Assembly (NCBI RefSeq): GCF_024713975.1
Contig: NC_091094.1
Location: forward strand, 11,517,001-11,581,000
Direction of reading: 5' to 3'
From: Paralichthys olivaceus
Lineage: Eukaryota; Chordata; Actinopteri; Pleuronectiformes; Paralichthyidae
DNA length: 64,000 nucleotides
In this document: positions 37,501 through 50,100 of the stretch, piece by piece
Position numbering within the stretch: position 1 is the stretch's first letter
Layout: every line of letters starts with the position of its first letter
The notes under the pieces: generated by a model
What the model saw: only the letters and a program-made list of their open reading frames with translations
Database searches by the model: none
Told to the model about the DNA's origin: nothing
Position numbers and translations under genes: made by a program

Positions 37501-40500
37501 GAACAAGTGGAAACAAGTGAAATGCTATTTGATCTCTGTCAGATATTACTGTATACACATACTTGAGCTGTGAGGCCCCCGTACGTTTGAGTCCGACCGT
37601 CACTCTGCCAGAGAGAGGCAAACGTTTTCAGAGGGGACAACTCCCAGTGTAGTTTAGAAAATGTGTCGACAGTTAATTGGTTGAGCACTTAAAAACCCAC
37701 TGGCTTTCTTCATTTTTTTCTCTTTTCAGTTTCCTCAAGGCTCCTCACTGCTCTTTACTATTAGGCCTTTTACTCTCAATGTTTCCTGCCTATCGGAATT
37801 GGCCCATTTGCGCTTTTCAAGTAGCGCAGCACTCTGCTGGATGCTTTTAAGTTTTAGAAATAATATTTCTAATATTTAATGGCGAAGTATAAAAAATGGT
37901 GTGATCCTCTCTCTAAAGGTTACGAGCTAAATTTGAAGTTCAGAGATTATTCTTCCGACGCCGCAAATCTGCAGTATTTTATAGTATTTCATTGTTTTAG
38001 TGGTCAGACAAACAACTGGGCTGCAGATTGGGTTGTCTAACCTGGAGACCACGAAGGTAGCATTTCAGCAAAATTCTAACGGAGCGGGATCAATAAATTT
38101 CAGAAGGATTTATCACCTCGGTTCAACCAATTAGCTCCCAAACAGTTTCTCGGGACAGCGTTGGTGAAATGACATCACATGGGACCCTGTGAGCAGTGAC
38201 CCTAACTTCACCTCACCCTCTAACAGCTTTTATGGCCTCCTCCCCTAAATTCCCCCCTCTGCTCCCGTCCCATCCCCTCACACCTCTTAACCTCTGGTAT
38301 TTATCCCATTTTCATCTTTCCAAATAAACCTGCCACCTGCCCTCTTCTCCACTGGCTGCTCGGGGGGGGGGGGGGGGGGGGGGGCACGTGGTCATGTGGC
38401 TCAGCTTACCATGAAGGCACTGTGGCACAGACCAGCTCAGCTGACCAGTGAGCTGCTATACCAAAAAAATGTAAACACTCCAAACATCATTGGTATCATG
38501 CTGATTTGTTTACGGCTGAAACTAGCTGTGTGTTACTGTGCCGATTATTAACATTTCTGTGATTACATTTTAATTATAAGGTCCAATGAAAGTCAGTGTT
38601 AGTGAGCGATTTATTGTTATACACTAGAAATGGAGAGAATGTTCAATTTAATTGACCAGTCCATTGATGGATTTATTGAAAAAATAATTGACAGATGAAT
38701 AGATGAGGAAAATAACAATTCATTGCGGAATGGTGACCAGACAAAACCCCCTGCTCCTCATCAAGAAGCAGGAATTTTATGTCACGTTATTAATTTCGAC
38801 AATGAGCAGGAAAAAGGTCAAATATCACAAAAGAGATGATTTTTTTTCTGATTTAAAAAATGACATATAAGCTATAGCTCAGGAGTCATTAGGGAAACTG
38901 GAGAACTGTTTTATCCGCCTGTACTTAGTAGTTAACATGGAGCTCTGACCATCCATCTGGCCCGTCAATCTCTTGACACTATAGGTCTAGACCCAGTGAT
39001 CCCGGCCTGTTGCAACCAAACAGTCTGCGTGCAAGTTGCTCTCCCTCCCCTCTCTGAGTCCAGGCCTCCTCCTGCCCTGACTCCTTCACTGTCTCTCTGC
39101 CCTGCGAGGGAGACGCAGAGGAGTCGTCCAGTACCAGGTACTGCGAGTGATATAATGGTCTGTGTATTTGGAGCTGTTACTGTTTGGGTTGTGGAGAGGT
39201 TATCCAGTGACATTTTAATCGTCTTTCCGCCTTCTTTCCCGTGGCATTAGTATTAATCTGCGGGATTAAAACTCAGCCAGTCAGACATTGGACTTACTGT
39301 CTTGTTATAGAGCAGAGGGGGATCGTGCTAACAGCGAGAATGGCGGCACACACTTTCCTGCGTAAGGGTGGGGATGTGCTAATCAGTGACAAACCAAGGT
39401 TTTCAGCCTGGTGACATCAGTCCACTGATGAGAGAATGGGTTGTTAACACGTCAGACTGTCTGGGAAGGGACAGAGCTATTTCTTATTTTTATCAGTGAA
39501 AAACCACAGATTTTCAGTTGTCTGATTTTTCACTGCAAATACAAACCCACAGATTTCCACAACGCAGTCTAGTATTTGTTTCTCACTGAAACTACTTCAT
39601 TATGAGCCACTCACCAATTATAGGTCATTTTACTTTTCATGGAAGATACTTTTCAGATTCTGAAATCCGTGTAACGTTTTCCTTGTTTCTAGAAAAGTTT
39701 CATGATGAGAATTTAAACATAATCTCATTATGGCCTACTAAATTTGAAAAATCAGGGCATTTACACACATAATAGGCAATACAAGGCATTCTACTGGGTT
39801 GCATCATGGGAAATGTATAGGATCTAGCGTTTTTGGGGTGTTTGGGGACTTAAAGACAGGATACTTGCTGCTTCCATTCAACCATTCGTCTTTTAATTTG
39901 TCCTGATGAAGTCCTCCTATACTCGATGAATGTCCAATACTAAATCAGTGGAATGCCACTTTAAAAGAACTCTATTAATAGGCTTAAACATTTTGCAATT
40001 CTTCTATCGTGAACCTTTAGTTTGCTCCACTTCTTGCAAAAAGGGAAAAGACCTCAACCTAGATATTTCTTTTTGTTGTGAAATACGCTCATTTATTTCA
40101 AAACCCTTCCGTACTTACCCAGAATTATTGTTCAAATTATGGCAAAATTCAGATATCTTTGTTGTGTGTCCTTGTTAATATCATCAAACTGAGCTTTGTT
40201 CATGTGTTGTTCATTTTATATTTAGAAATCCCATCCTTGATTATTTATGACAACAAATACGCTGTCACTGCTGTATTAAATTGATTGTCTCCATCGAGAA
40301 GTGTTAGTTCTGATTTACTCATTTCATCATACAGAGTATGAGTGTTAAATATAAAAAAACATGTGAATTATAATTACATTGAAAATGATCATACTAAATG
40401 AAGGTGAGTTTTATAGACCTTTTAAAAAATAACCAAATGCATTACCAGCAGAGAATCAGATGAGGGTCAGTGTAATGCCTAGGGATTAAGCTTGCATGGC

Positions 40501-43500
40501 AGAGATGGCGTTGGCACTGCTGCACAACAGAGATCAAGTTCTGTGAAAGCACGCACACAAGTATGAAAGTCAGGATACAGCCACAGAAATGCCGTCAAAC
40601 GTTCTGCAGCGACCGCTGTACAATACTTGATAGAGTTTTTGAAATTGCTGTTTGGTTTGTAATTTTGGAACAACACTTTCTGTATTTTAGGTGTGGAGAG
40701 TATTCTTGCACATGGCAGGTCTGGTAACCATTTTAGAGGATCTGAAAAAGACCTTCTCACAGCTCGTCCCCTAATTCAGCTCAAGGGCACGTAGACAATC
40801 TGAATTACAGCCATTTATTCCAACGGCGTTGCCGCAGAAACCACCTGGTCACGGCTTGTTCTTCGATCAATAGATGCTGTTGAATAGCAGATGAGAAAGA
40901 GACGAGAAAAACAGAAATATCAGCAGCATTTACATAACTAAATATTTCATTTGTTTGGCTTGAAGCCAAAAACAAGTCACGTTACTCAAGATGTTTTATA
41001 CCCAGACTCAACAAAAAACAGAGGGAATTGGCTTATAAATTAAATTTCCTCACAATATCTCAGACACTACCTTTTTTTAAATGTATGATGTTCTTGAAAG
41101 TTGCGTGAATGTGTTTTGAGTATAAAAATTCATGTTAGCCCTTCATGAGCACTAGATAAAATCCCCCCTCTCTCTCTTTCTCTCTCTCTCTTTCTCTCTC
41201 TCTCTCTAGCTCTCTCGCTCTCTTTTTCTGTCTTTCTTGTTAACCTTCATCCCCTCCGGCCTCCTGGTTAGCACTGCAGCTGCTCCTACATTATAAGTGT
41301 GCTAAATGTGAACAGAAGCAGAAAGACGTTGTGTGCGTGTGTGTGTGTGTGTGTGTGCGCGTTCCACAGCCTTTTGTCTTCCTTCAGATCCTGCAATTTA
41401 ATGTTTAATTCTCTTATTCCAATAGAGCAGCAGTGGGCTCAGACAACTATCTGCTGAATTTGGCGCTATGTGCATCTATAAATACACCAGTCACAGAGCA
41501 TGTTTCATTTCCTAAGATTACTTAGTCTCGCAACCATACCAAACATGCTCATGCTAATAATGTGTAATCTGCCTTGACATCTGTTTCTTGTCTCGCTCAT
41601 GTCTTTTAGTTTAGGGTTTCCATGTCTGCTGAAATAACTTGTGAGCCCTTTTTTACCGTGAGGTCATCCTCTGAGGGAAAAGAGTGCTTTGCACTCCACT
41701 ATCAACACACTGTATGAGAGGCAGGCTGGCGGGCATGTCCTGCTGTTGTTATGGCTGCCATGTTTGGACCTGAATTGGAATTCATTTCTCACTGCTCAGT
41801 TGTACAATAATCTTCCTTTTTGTTTGCTCTCACTGACGAGGTGATCTTTTCATGCACACGCAGGCAGTTCAACTTGAGTCAGGAGCAAGTTTTTTCATGA
41901 AGGGGAAACTACAAATGAAAAGTGTCAGCAACAGATTAGTTTATTGTGTCTTAATAGTTTTCATTCACTTTGGATGACATGTATGATTGTACTGAATGAA
42001 ATGAAACAGCATTATGTCTTCAAACCAAAAATAGATTATATTTTAACAAATTCAATCTTGTCTCTATATGAGCCCCAGGTCACAATCTGTTGAAAGTAAT
42101 TATATAATATGAATATTATAATAAAACACCAAATCAGGGTGTGTATTATAAGTCATCTTAAAAATTGCTTTTTAGTTTTTTTAGTTTTTCATTTATACGA
42201 AAAAATTATTTATAGAAAGAATGTTTAGGCTGTTTTAAATATCTACTGTGCATCTAATTATTAATTAAATGTGAAACGTGGATTATGATGAAACCAACAA
42301 TAGTCATCACCAGACTCTGCAGGTCCACTCAGATCTATGAAGCTTAATAACAATTTCCAGTTCCATGTAATGATCCACTTTTTAATAGCATAATTTTTTT
42401 CTGCAAAAAAAAAGGTACTTGCTTAGCACCAAACAGCAGATGGACAGAGTTAACGACAATATACTGAGCATGGTAGAATAGTTATATAGGAATTTTACCC
42501 TGTATTGGAGGTGGAGACCAAAACAGATCTAAAAAAGAGAGCGATTATTCATCAGAGGAACAAAACATGTCTCCAAATATATGATAATTTTCTGTTTGCA
42601 CAGGTCACCACCTCAACTAAACTGAACTGGTTTTACTGTTTGTTTCTTTAATTTATTGCAGCTCAAGTGAAGTCAAATTTATACGTAGGATCTCAAAACC
42701 ATAAATTTGCCTCAGATGGCTCCACAATATGTACAGCCTGTGATATTCTGTATCCTCGGGCCCCTGATAAGGAAATACTCCACCAAAAATAAATCCATTG
42801 GTCCATGTTTCTCTCCATACTGTATCTGAACAATATGGAGGAACCGAATGACAATATAAAGTCAGACAAACATATGTTAATAGAGTTGTGTAGAAATGAC
42901 GCCAACTGCTTCCACTGAGGTCAGGAGATCAATACATTTCCACACACGTCTCACTCTGTGAATGGTTGACAACTGGAGAGCTCTGCTTTAATGCTCCGCT
43001 CTCCTGCCTCGCAGCTCTAAGTGTCAAGCCGTGTGGACCTGATGGGTTATTTTCTACCTTAAGGAACAGCAGCTCATCCTGCGTCCACCTCAGACCTCAT
43101 TAAGTCTCAATCCTAAAGACAATTAGGACAATCCAATAAGCTTTGCTGTAATGCCAACCGTATGCCAGGCCCTGCAGCTCTCTTTGAGGGTCCACACTGT
43201 CATGGCTCAGTTCAGCTACATAAACAGTATATCCTCAACCTGGACATGGCGGAGACAGAATATATTAGGCGGAGACGTGGATAAATTAAGCGAAGATTTA
43301 CGGAGGGGAAATGGGAGCTTGTGCTGCATCTGTGCGGAATAGGGATGGAGTTTCAGGGGTATTCTGGGCAGACACCAATAATTTTCCCCCAGCTGTTACG
43401 AGGTGACCACGGGGCTTTATATAAATCAAGAAACAGTCGTACGATATGCGCGGTGAGAGTTGAATAGAAAGCTCAAGGCATCCCTGTGACCATCCGCACC

Positions 43501-46500
43501 GAACTGCAGGGATCAGATTACTAAAACTAGTATTCTCTCACTTCCAACTAAGGCCGTCGGCCGAGCGAGCCATGCCAGTTGGTGTGCCCTTGAGTGAGAC
43601 AGCGCCCCACTAAGCACATGTCGATCTGGAGATTACATTTAGGGGTTTAGGAGGGAAAAGGAGGTCGTAATCTGAAACTGTTGTGTCTTGTTGCTGTGCA
43701 CTTTTCTTAATGCCATGCTGTCATGCAGCATGCGTTGGTATTGTATCACTGTTGCCCAAGGAAGTTCCGCTGGGGAAACTATTTTTGTCTCAGCAGATAA
43801 GTGCTGCCCCATGTTTTGTTTCTCATTGGTTTTATTGTTATTGTTTTTTTTCGTCATTGTCTTTCCTGTGTGACAGACATGAAACAGACTCATCAACATT
43901 TCCAAATTACATAAACAGAGGTGAAGATATTAATAGAATAGGGAAATACACATTGTCATTGTCTTGCTCTCATATATTTGTACAGTAAGTATGACGCTAA
44001 AGCAAGCAGCCAATTAGCCTAGCTTAGCATTAAGAGTGTAAACAGAGAAAAACAGCTTTTCTGACTAGTTAAGAAAATGTGAAGAGCGGTAAAAATCACA
44101 ACCTAAACTTAACTGATATAAATATCCACCGCATGATAATTAACCAACGACCTTGATCACCTATATAACCTGCACAGTTTTCCTCTGCGGTGACAGAGAG
44201 ATTAGAGAGACTCTAGATCATCCGGTGATAAACTAAAAATAAAGACAAACTGAACAACTAAATAAGCTATACCTCCACCAAGGCCCAACAGTATCCTTAT
44301 GAGAACACATTTAAATTCACTTCATCCAGATTTTAATTTGGATCTGTACTGAATTGAACATGCTCATAAATGTCAAACTCTAAAACATGCCTGGTCTCAT
44401 CAAGATCCATAAAGTCAATGAAAATGTTGATAAAACTATTTTTCTTGCGACGTTTCAGAAAATCGCCCCCTGATCCATATTCACACCAAAATGTTCTGGG
44501 TTCTCTTTTGTGGAAATCTTTTAAGTAGTTTTACGTTATCCTGCAAACTAATACACAAAAAGTGTGGAGGGAATAATAACATCCTTGGAGGAGGTAATAA
44601 GAAATTAATAAGAAATAAGAAAAACCACTCAATTCATAAACTTTACTTCCTGAAGAATAAGGGAATCACCCTGACCACACACCTCTTTGCCTGATACCTG
44701 GTCAGCCTCTGATCCTTCATCGCTTTTCAATCAGCCTCCTCTTCACCTATCCACTTTCCCAAACTTCCTCCTCTTCAACCTTCTTCGCCTTCTACCCAGG
44801 CTCCCACTTATCTTTGTCTGGCAGCAGCAGCAAACACGTTCTTCTGTGAAAATAGTCCCTATCAACAGTGTTCATGGTTGAAACGTCAGAGACAGTTATA
44901 TCAGTTTTTTTCTCAACCGTTTGTTTACTAATCTCTGCAGAGTGAGTCCTGGTATAATCACTGATCAATGATCAAATATCGTTCTTTTGCTCCATGTTCA
45001 AGGGAAATAACAATTCAGTCGTCATCACGCTCCAGTTAGAAAAATATCGACTCATTATTCTTCAAGCAGGTCAAACGCTGTGCTCTTGGAATAGATATTG
45101 ATATGTTTCCCATGTGCTGTGTGTGTCTCTGTGAATATCTGCCATGCCAGCATGAAAATAGCTTGGGCTTATCCCGGTATTACCATGCCATTATGTTGCA
45201 CTAATTAAAAAATAAAGCAGGTCTACTCTTGCCTGGCCGCTATTAGACAGTATTTAGCCTACAGGTTTGCTTTGAAACGCTCCCTCATTACAGGGCCTCA
45301 AAGAAATATCATACAATAGTGAGATGAAAAGGGCAATGCTTGAATGGAGTCTTAAAGGGGAGGCTGTACTTGGCCTTCAAGTATACATTCCTTCAGCTCA
45401 GTGCTTCCTCTGTGGTCCCGCTCCCCTGGCCCACCCCCCTCCCACTCAAGACTCAGTTCCCACAGGGGACACAGCCAAAGCAAACTCCTCCGACGAAGCC
45501 TCCCTCTCTTCGCAGGGAGAGAGAGACACACGCAGAGAGTGAGGGAGCGAGAGGGGGGAGGGGGGTTTGTCCTATCATCTGGCTCAATGGGACCTGCTAG
45601 GCAGTAGAATGTGTGAGGAGGGTGTTATGACTCTGTGGCCATGCTATGTCTATGATGTGGTGGTGAGTAAAGCCCGTGCGGCTGCTCTCCTGTGAGGTCA
45701 GTGTCAGATTTAGCCAGCAGGTCCCTTGTGGTGTCTGGGAGTGTCTGTTTTCTGACTCTATTATGTCTAGCACTCGTAGCTTTCCTGGAGCTGCAAACCT
45801 CAACGTAGAAATAGCAGCAGACGGACAGACATCCTTTGTCGGGAACACAACAGTCATGTCAGTAATTACAGAGTCTAATTACACCAGAGCAGCAGTTTCT
45901 TAGAAAACCACTGGCCTTGAGTCAGGCAGGTGAGGGGTCAATCACTGACACTGAGCCATACGTGCAGTCAGAGGGAGGTCTGGGGTTAGGAGACAGTAGC
46001 TAAAGCAAACAGTAGTTGTGCTGTGCATGAATGGGTGTGTGTGTAATGTGGTGACTGGTTAGACAGGTAGAGACATTTGTGAGTCAGGGAGATGCGAGGG
46101 GAGCGTCGAGACAAACACAGCACTTATATATGAAGCTACTACAGCCTGCAGTTCAAGAGCACTTTTAATTCATCAGAACAGCAGTGCAATTTATTATTAT
46201 TTATAGCGATTGATTGATCTATTGATCGAATCGAGCAAAAATAATATTATCAATCTGAATCACTTTTTATTTATTCAGTTCTGTGTTCTCCTCTGCCAGG
46301 GAGAAATGTTGGCTATTATTTTTTTCTTTTATTATCATTATGCATAAAATGATAATGCAGAAAAGGTCTGACATTGTGAAAGAGGCTGAATTTGCAGCTC
46401 TTCTTCTCTTTATGAAGCTTTGTAGCAGGTTTTACCTCATTGTTTAGCTGCTTGACAGAAAATTTACTGATTTGGTTCAAGCTCACGGCTCCACAGCATT

Positions 46501-47161
46501 CTTTTTTTATTATCAGCTGGCAGCTGTTTTGGGTTAAAGGCATAAATAAAGACATGGAATTGAATAATTATGAATAAAATTACAAATAAACATCTAACAA
46601 AAATTATTATTGAAAAAATTACCAGCTTTGCAGCTTATAGAAATGGATAGGTATTAGGGAGATGGCATTGAAAGAAAGCTCTAATAACGAGCGGCCAGGT
46701 ATTCCGCAGTTGCAGGAATTTTTTTTTGCAGTAAACTGTGGGGGGTCGGCCCTAGATTTATTGGTTTAGTCCATAAAATGCCAGAAAATGGTTTAAAAAA
46801 CAGCCACTGTTTCCATTCAGATGATTTGTTTTGTTTCATTAACATTACAAAAACCTCCTCTATAATAATTAAAACTGTTAAAAGTTAAAGTCAAAACTTC
46901 TAACCTGAGAATAACTATTATTTTTGCTTGATAAATGACCTGAACACTTCATCATCATTACCATTAAAGCTCCTGCCATCATTATTAAAGCTCTCTAAAC
47001 AGTTGACTATTGAAATACACTTTTTTCCGAACTACAGCCGACTTCAGTTTTCTGTTTCAGATCTGTGGTGCCAGACCTGACTAACACACTGTACCAGATA
47101 CACATATGCATGTCTACACCCACAACCCGCTCACCTACCCACACAACACCCACTCATTGCT

Positions 47162-47193
<32 letters not shown>

Positions 47194-50100
47194 TCACACA
47201 GCATCTGGATTTGTGTAAAAAAAAAAAAGCTGTGAGACATGATTCATTACCGACCAGGCTTCTCGCTTAATGCTAAATGAGGTTTGTCATTTCCATCTTG
47301 AGGTGATTACAGTACACAACGGTTAAGCTTTCACAACTACATGCAACCCTGCAGGAGTGTTTCCATTGAGGATTTTCGAAGGTAGACAGAGTAATCATTT
47401 GTCTTGAATCGCACATGCAGACGAGGAGATGGGAGTGTTTGCCTCTCCTGGAGGCAGAATATCATAGTAGTGAGTAAGAGCGAGGCAGGCAGGTCTACAC
47501 TGGCCTCTGCGCCTGCCTAGGTAAACATATCCTCTGTCTGACAAGTGCAGACCTGAGGGCTGAGGAGGTTAGCTATCTCAACACATGACCCTGGAGCTTG
47601 TCTCTCACACACAGAGACAATATACAATATGCAAGAAAGAAGCTCCTGAGAGTCAGTATTTTGAGGCAGATGTGTCCCTCCCTAAAGTACAGTCTCTCTC
47701 ATGTATCTGCAGCCCTGCATTAACATGCATCCCTCCCTGTACACTGCAATGCGATTGCTGTCAGATCAGAGTGCAATTACTTTAATTTGTCTCCATCTCT
47801 GTCTACCTCCGTCTGCCTCTGTATCGCAATATTTCTGTGGTTCGGGGAGTCGATCTGCTCCACCTGACGGCGCCTCTTCTGCCTGGCAGGGAGCAATGTA
47901 GCCCTACTGGCTGCCAGCCAGACCAGCTTGAGTGTCTGCTCAGCTCAAAGCCCTGCACGCACACACACACACACGCACACACAGGGACTTGCCAAGCTCA
48001 GAGACTGAACGCTTACACAGACACATCTTCTATATCCTCCTTCCCTCCCTGTGACTTCTCCACTGTTTTCTTTTTCTTCTGTTTTCCACCTCACTGTGAC
48101 TCTCTGCTCTTGTCCTGCAAATATTAAACAAGACTGAGTTGAGAAACAAAAAAATTTTTGGGACACACTCATGTTCTGACAAATCCACACATTGCTTATG
48201 AATGATGCCATTTACAGTCATACAGTATCATTTTTAGAAGTTGTGGGCTCTTGAATTCTCCACAGTGCTCCATGATGTAATATCTGCACTTTATCTCTGC
48301 AGAGGATGATGATGATTAACCATCTATTCTCTCTCTCCTCTTCCCACAGTCTCCCAGCCCAGTCCCAGCCAAGAGGTCCAAATTCGACAAATTGCAATCT
48401 CCGTCTGCTGAAAAAGACAGGAAACCAGACTGGTTACAGTCATTGTCCAAGTCTGCACACAAGGTGAATCGTCGTGGAATCATCTGTGTTACCTGCCTTG
48501 TTAAATGAGTGTGTTCATCACAGCTGATTTAATGTTCCAGCTGTAGTTTACTGTGGGTTGATCCGAGCTTGTTGTTTCATTTGTTGTTCCAGGATCTGAA
48601 ACAAGTCCAACTGAAACAGAGGCCCTCTGCTTTCCGCCCCTGGTCTCCTAAAGCTGCAGAGAAAGAGAAACCAGCCTCTCAGAGTGAGGCAGAGAGGTGA
48701 GTCATCCGAGAGCTGTAACAGTTTCAGTTTTTACAGGCATAATATCTGAACTCAGTAGAGTGAAATGTTGTAAATCTACCTCCACTGCTTCCATAGGTCC
48801 TATTCTAAGAATCAGGAGGCTTTGACGGATCCCAATCTGACACTCGCTCCCCTGGTCCATCCCAGGGAGAGTCCGGCTCCTGGCAGGGGACTGACAGCCA
48901 TTTCCAGGCCGCCACAGGAGCTGCATAATGGAGACGTACAGCCTGCAGCACAACCGGCCTCTTCCAGTCCCAGCAAACAAGCTGACAACATGGACACCGA
49001 TGGAGAGATTGATGTGGACGACTGCGATGATTGTGAGTACCACTCTTCACATGGAATGAAAGAGAAAGAATTCATCCCTCACAGGAGTCAGCCTATATAA
49101 CACACACACTTTACAGTTACAACTTTTATCACACATGATCCCCACTGGAAATGAGCCATGGTAGAGCTGGTCTGGGGTGACTCCTGTGCAACTACGCCAC
49201 CCGGTGTCAAATGGAAGAAGTGCAAGGGAAATTAAATTTGCTGTTATGTAGCAAAAAAAAATCCCTCTCTGTAATGTTGTGTGTTCAGTTCCACTGTGAA
49301 ACTATTAAACCATCAAAGTTTCAGTATCAATGCTTTATCCCAGTCGAGCAGATGTACCCGAGAATTAATGATGCTGTTGCCATGGGATATAAAGGCAGAG
49401 TAGCTGAACTAATATATATAGATATAGATATATCCATACACATGAATAAGGTCTAACACCACATGTTACAATAAAGTATTAAACTATTTTGAATTTGGGC
49501 AGAGCTTGAAATTATTAAAAATACAGTAGAGAGGTAAATATAATGGATAAACTGTTACTCTTATTTTCTGACACTTGCATGTTGAGTTGCTTGAGGTGCC
49601 TGGGATTTAAGATTTTCATTGCCAACATGTACGCTGTATCTGTTGTGCAGATGACAAATAAAACCTTTGAACCTAAATGGTTGAAACATTTAGCTAAAAA
49701 TAATTAACTTTGAACAAGAAAAATCCCACATTTACACGTTGCGTACTTCTTTGAGAAATATCACAACGTTCTTACATATTAATCTTTTCTCTCCCTCCTC
49801 TAGGTCCAGTGGCACCCTCTTCTTTGGCTTCTCCTCCGTCAGCTTGTACCAGCGTGTCTCAGACTCTCACCCCTCAGAGTGTCACTCGAGCTCAGGAGGG
49901 ACCTGTCTGGCTGTCAGGGCCCGTTTGCCCGGAGATGGACTCCCTGAGACAGATGCTGTACGCAGGCCTGGACAGCAAAGAAGCTCGTGAGAAACTGCTG
50001 CAGGAGATTGTCAGGATGAGAGTGAAGCAGGAGGAAAAGCTGGCAGTTGCTGTACAAGCTAAACGCAGCCTACAGCAGGTAACACAGCCCTGTTCTTGTG

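Larger units (their letters stand above)
22206..48349 (+). other. ski: ski intron 1, about 26 kb
   Basis: No exon, pseudogene or RNA gene was recognised in either strand. It holds many microsatellites, a 23-base G-run, a GATA-type array, and a few repeat fragments near 26300 and 43990-44450. Long stretches without repeats (for example 24560-25160, 33000-38340) could hold enhancers, as expected for a developmental regulator, but no specific site can be supported. Confidence 0.85.

Noticed and set aside
22206..48349. A microRNA or tRNA gene inside ski intron 1
   Set aside because: I looked for recognisable mature sequences, tRNA boxes and strong hairpins by eye and found none that I could support.
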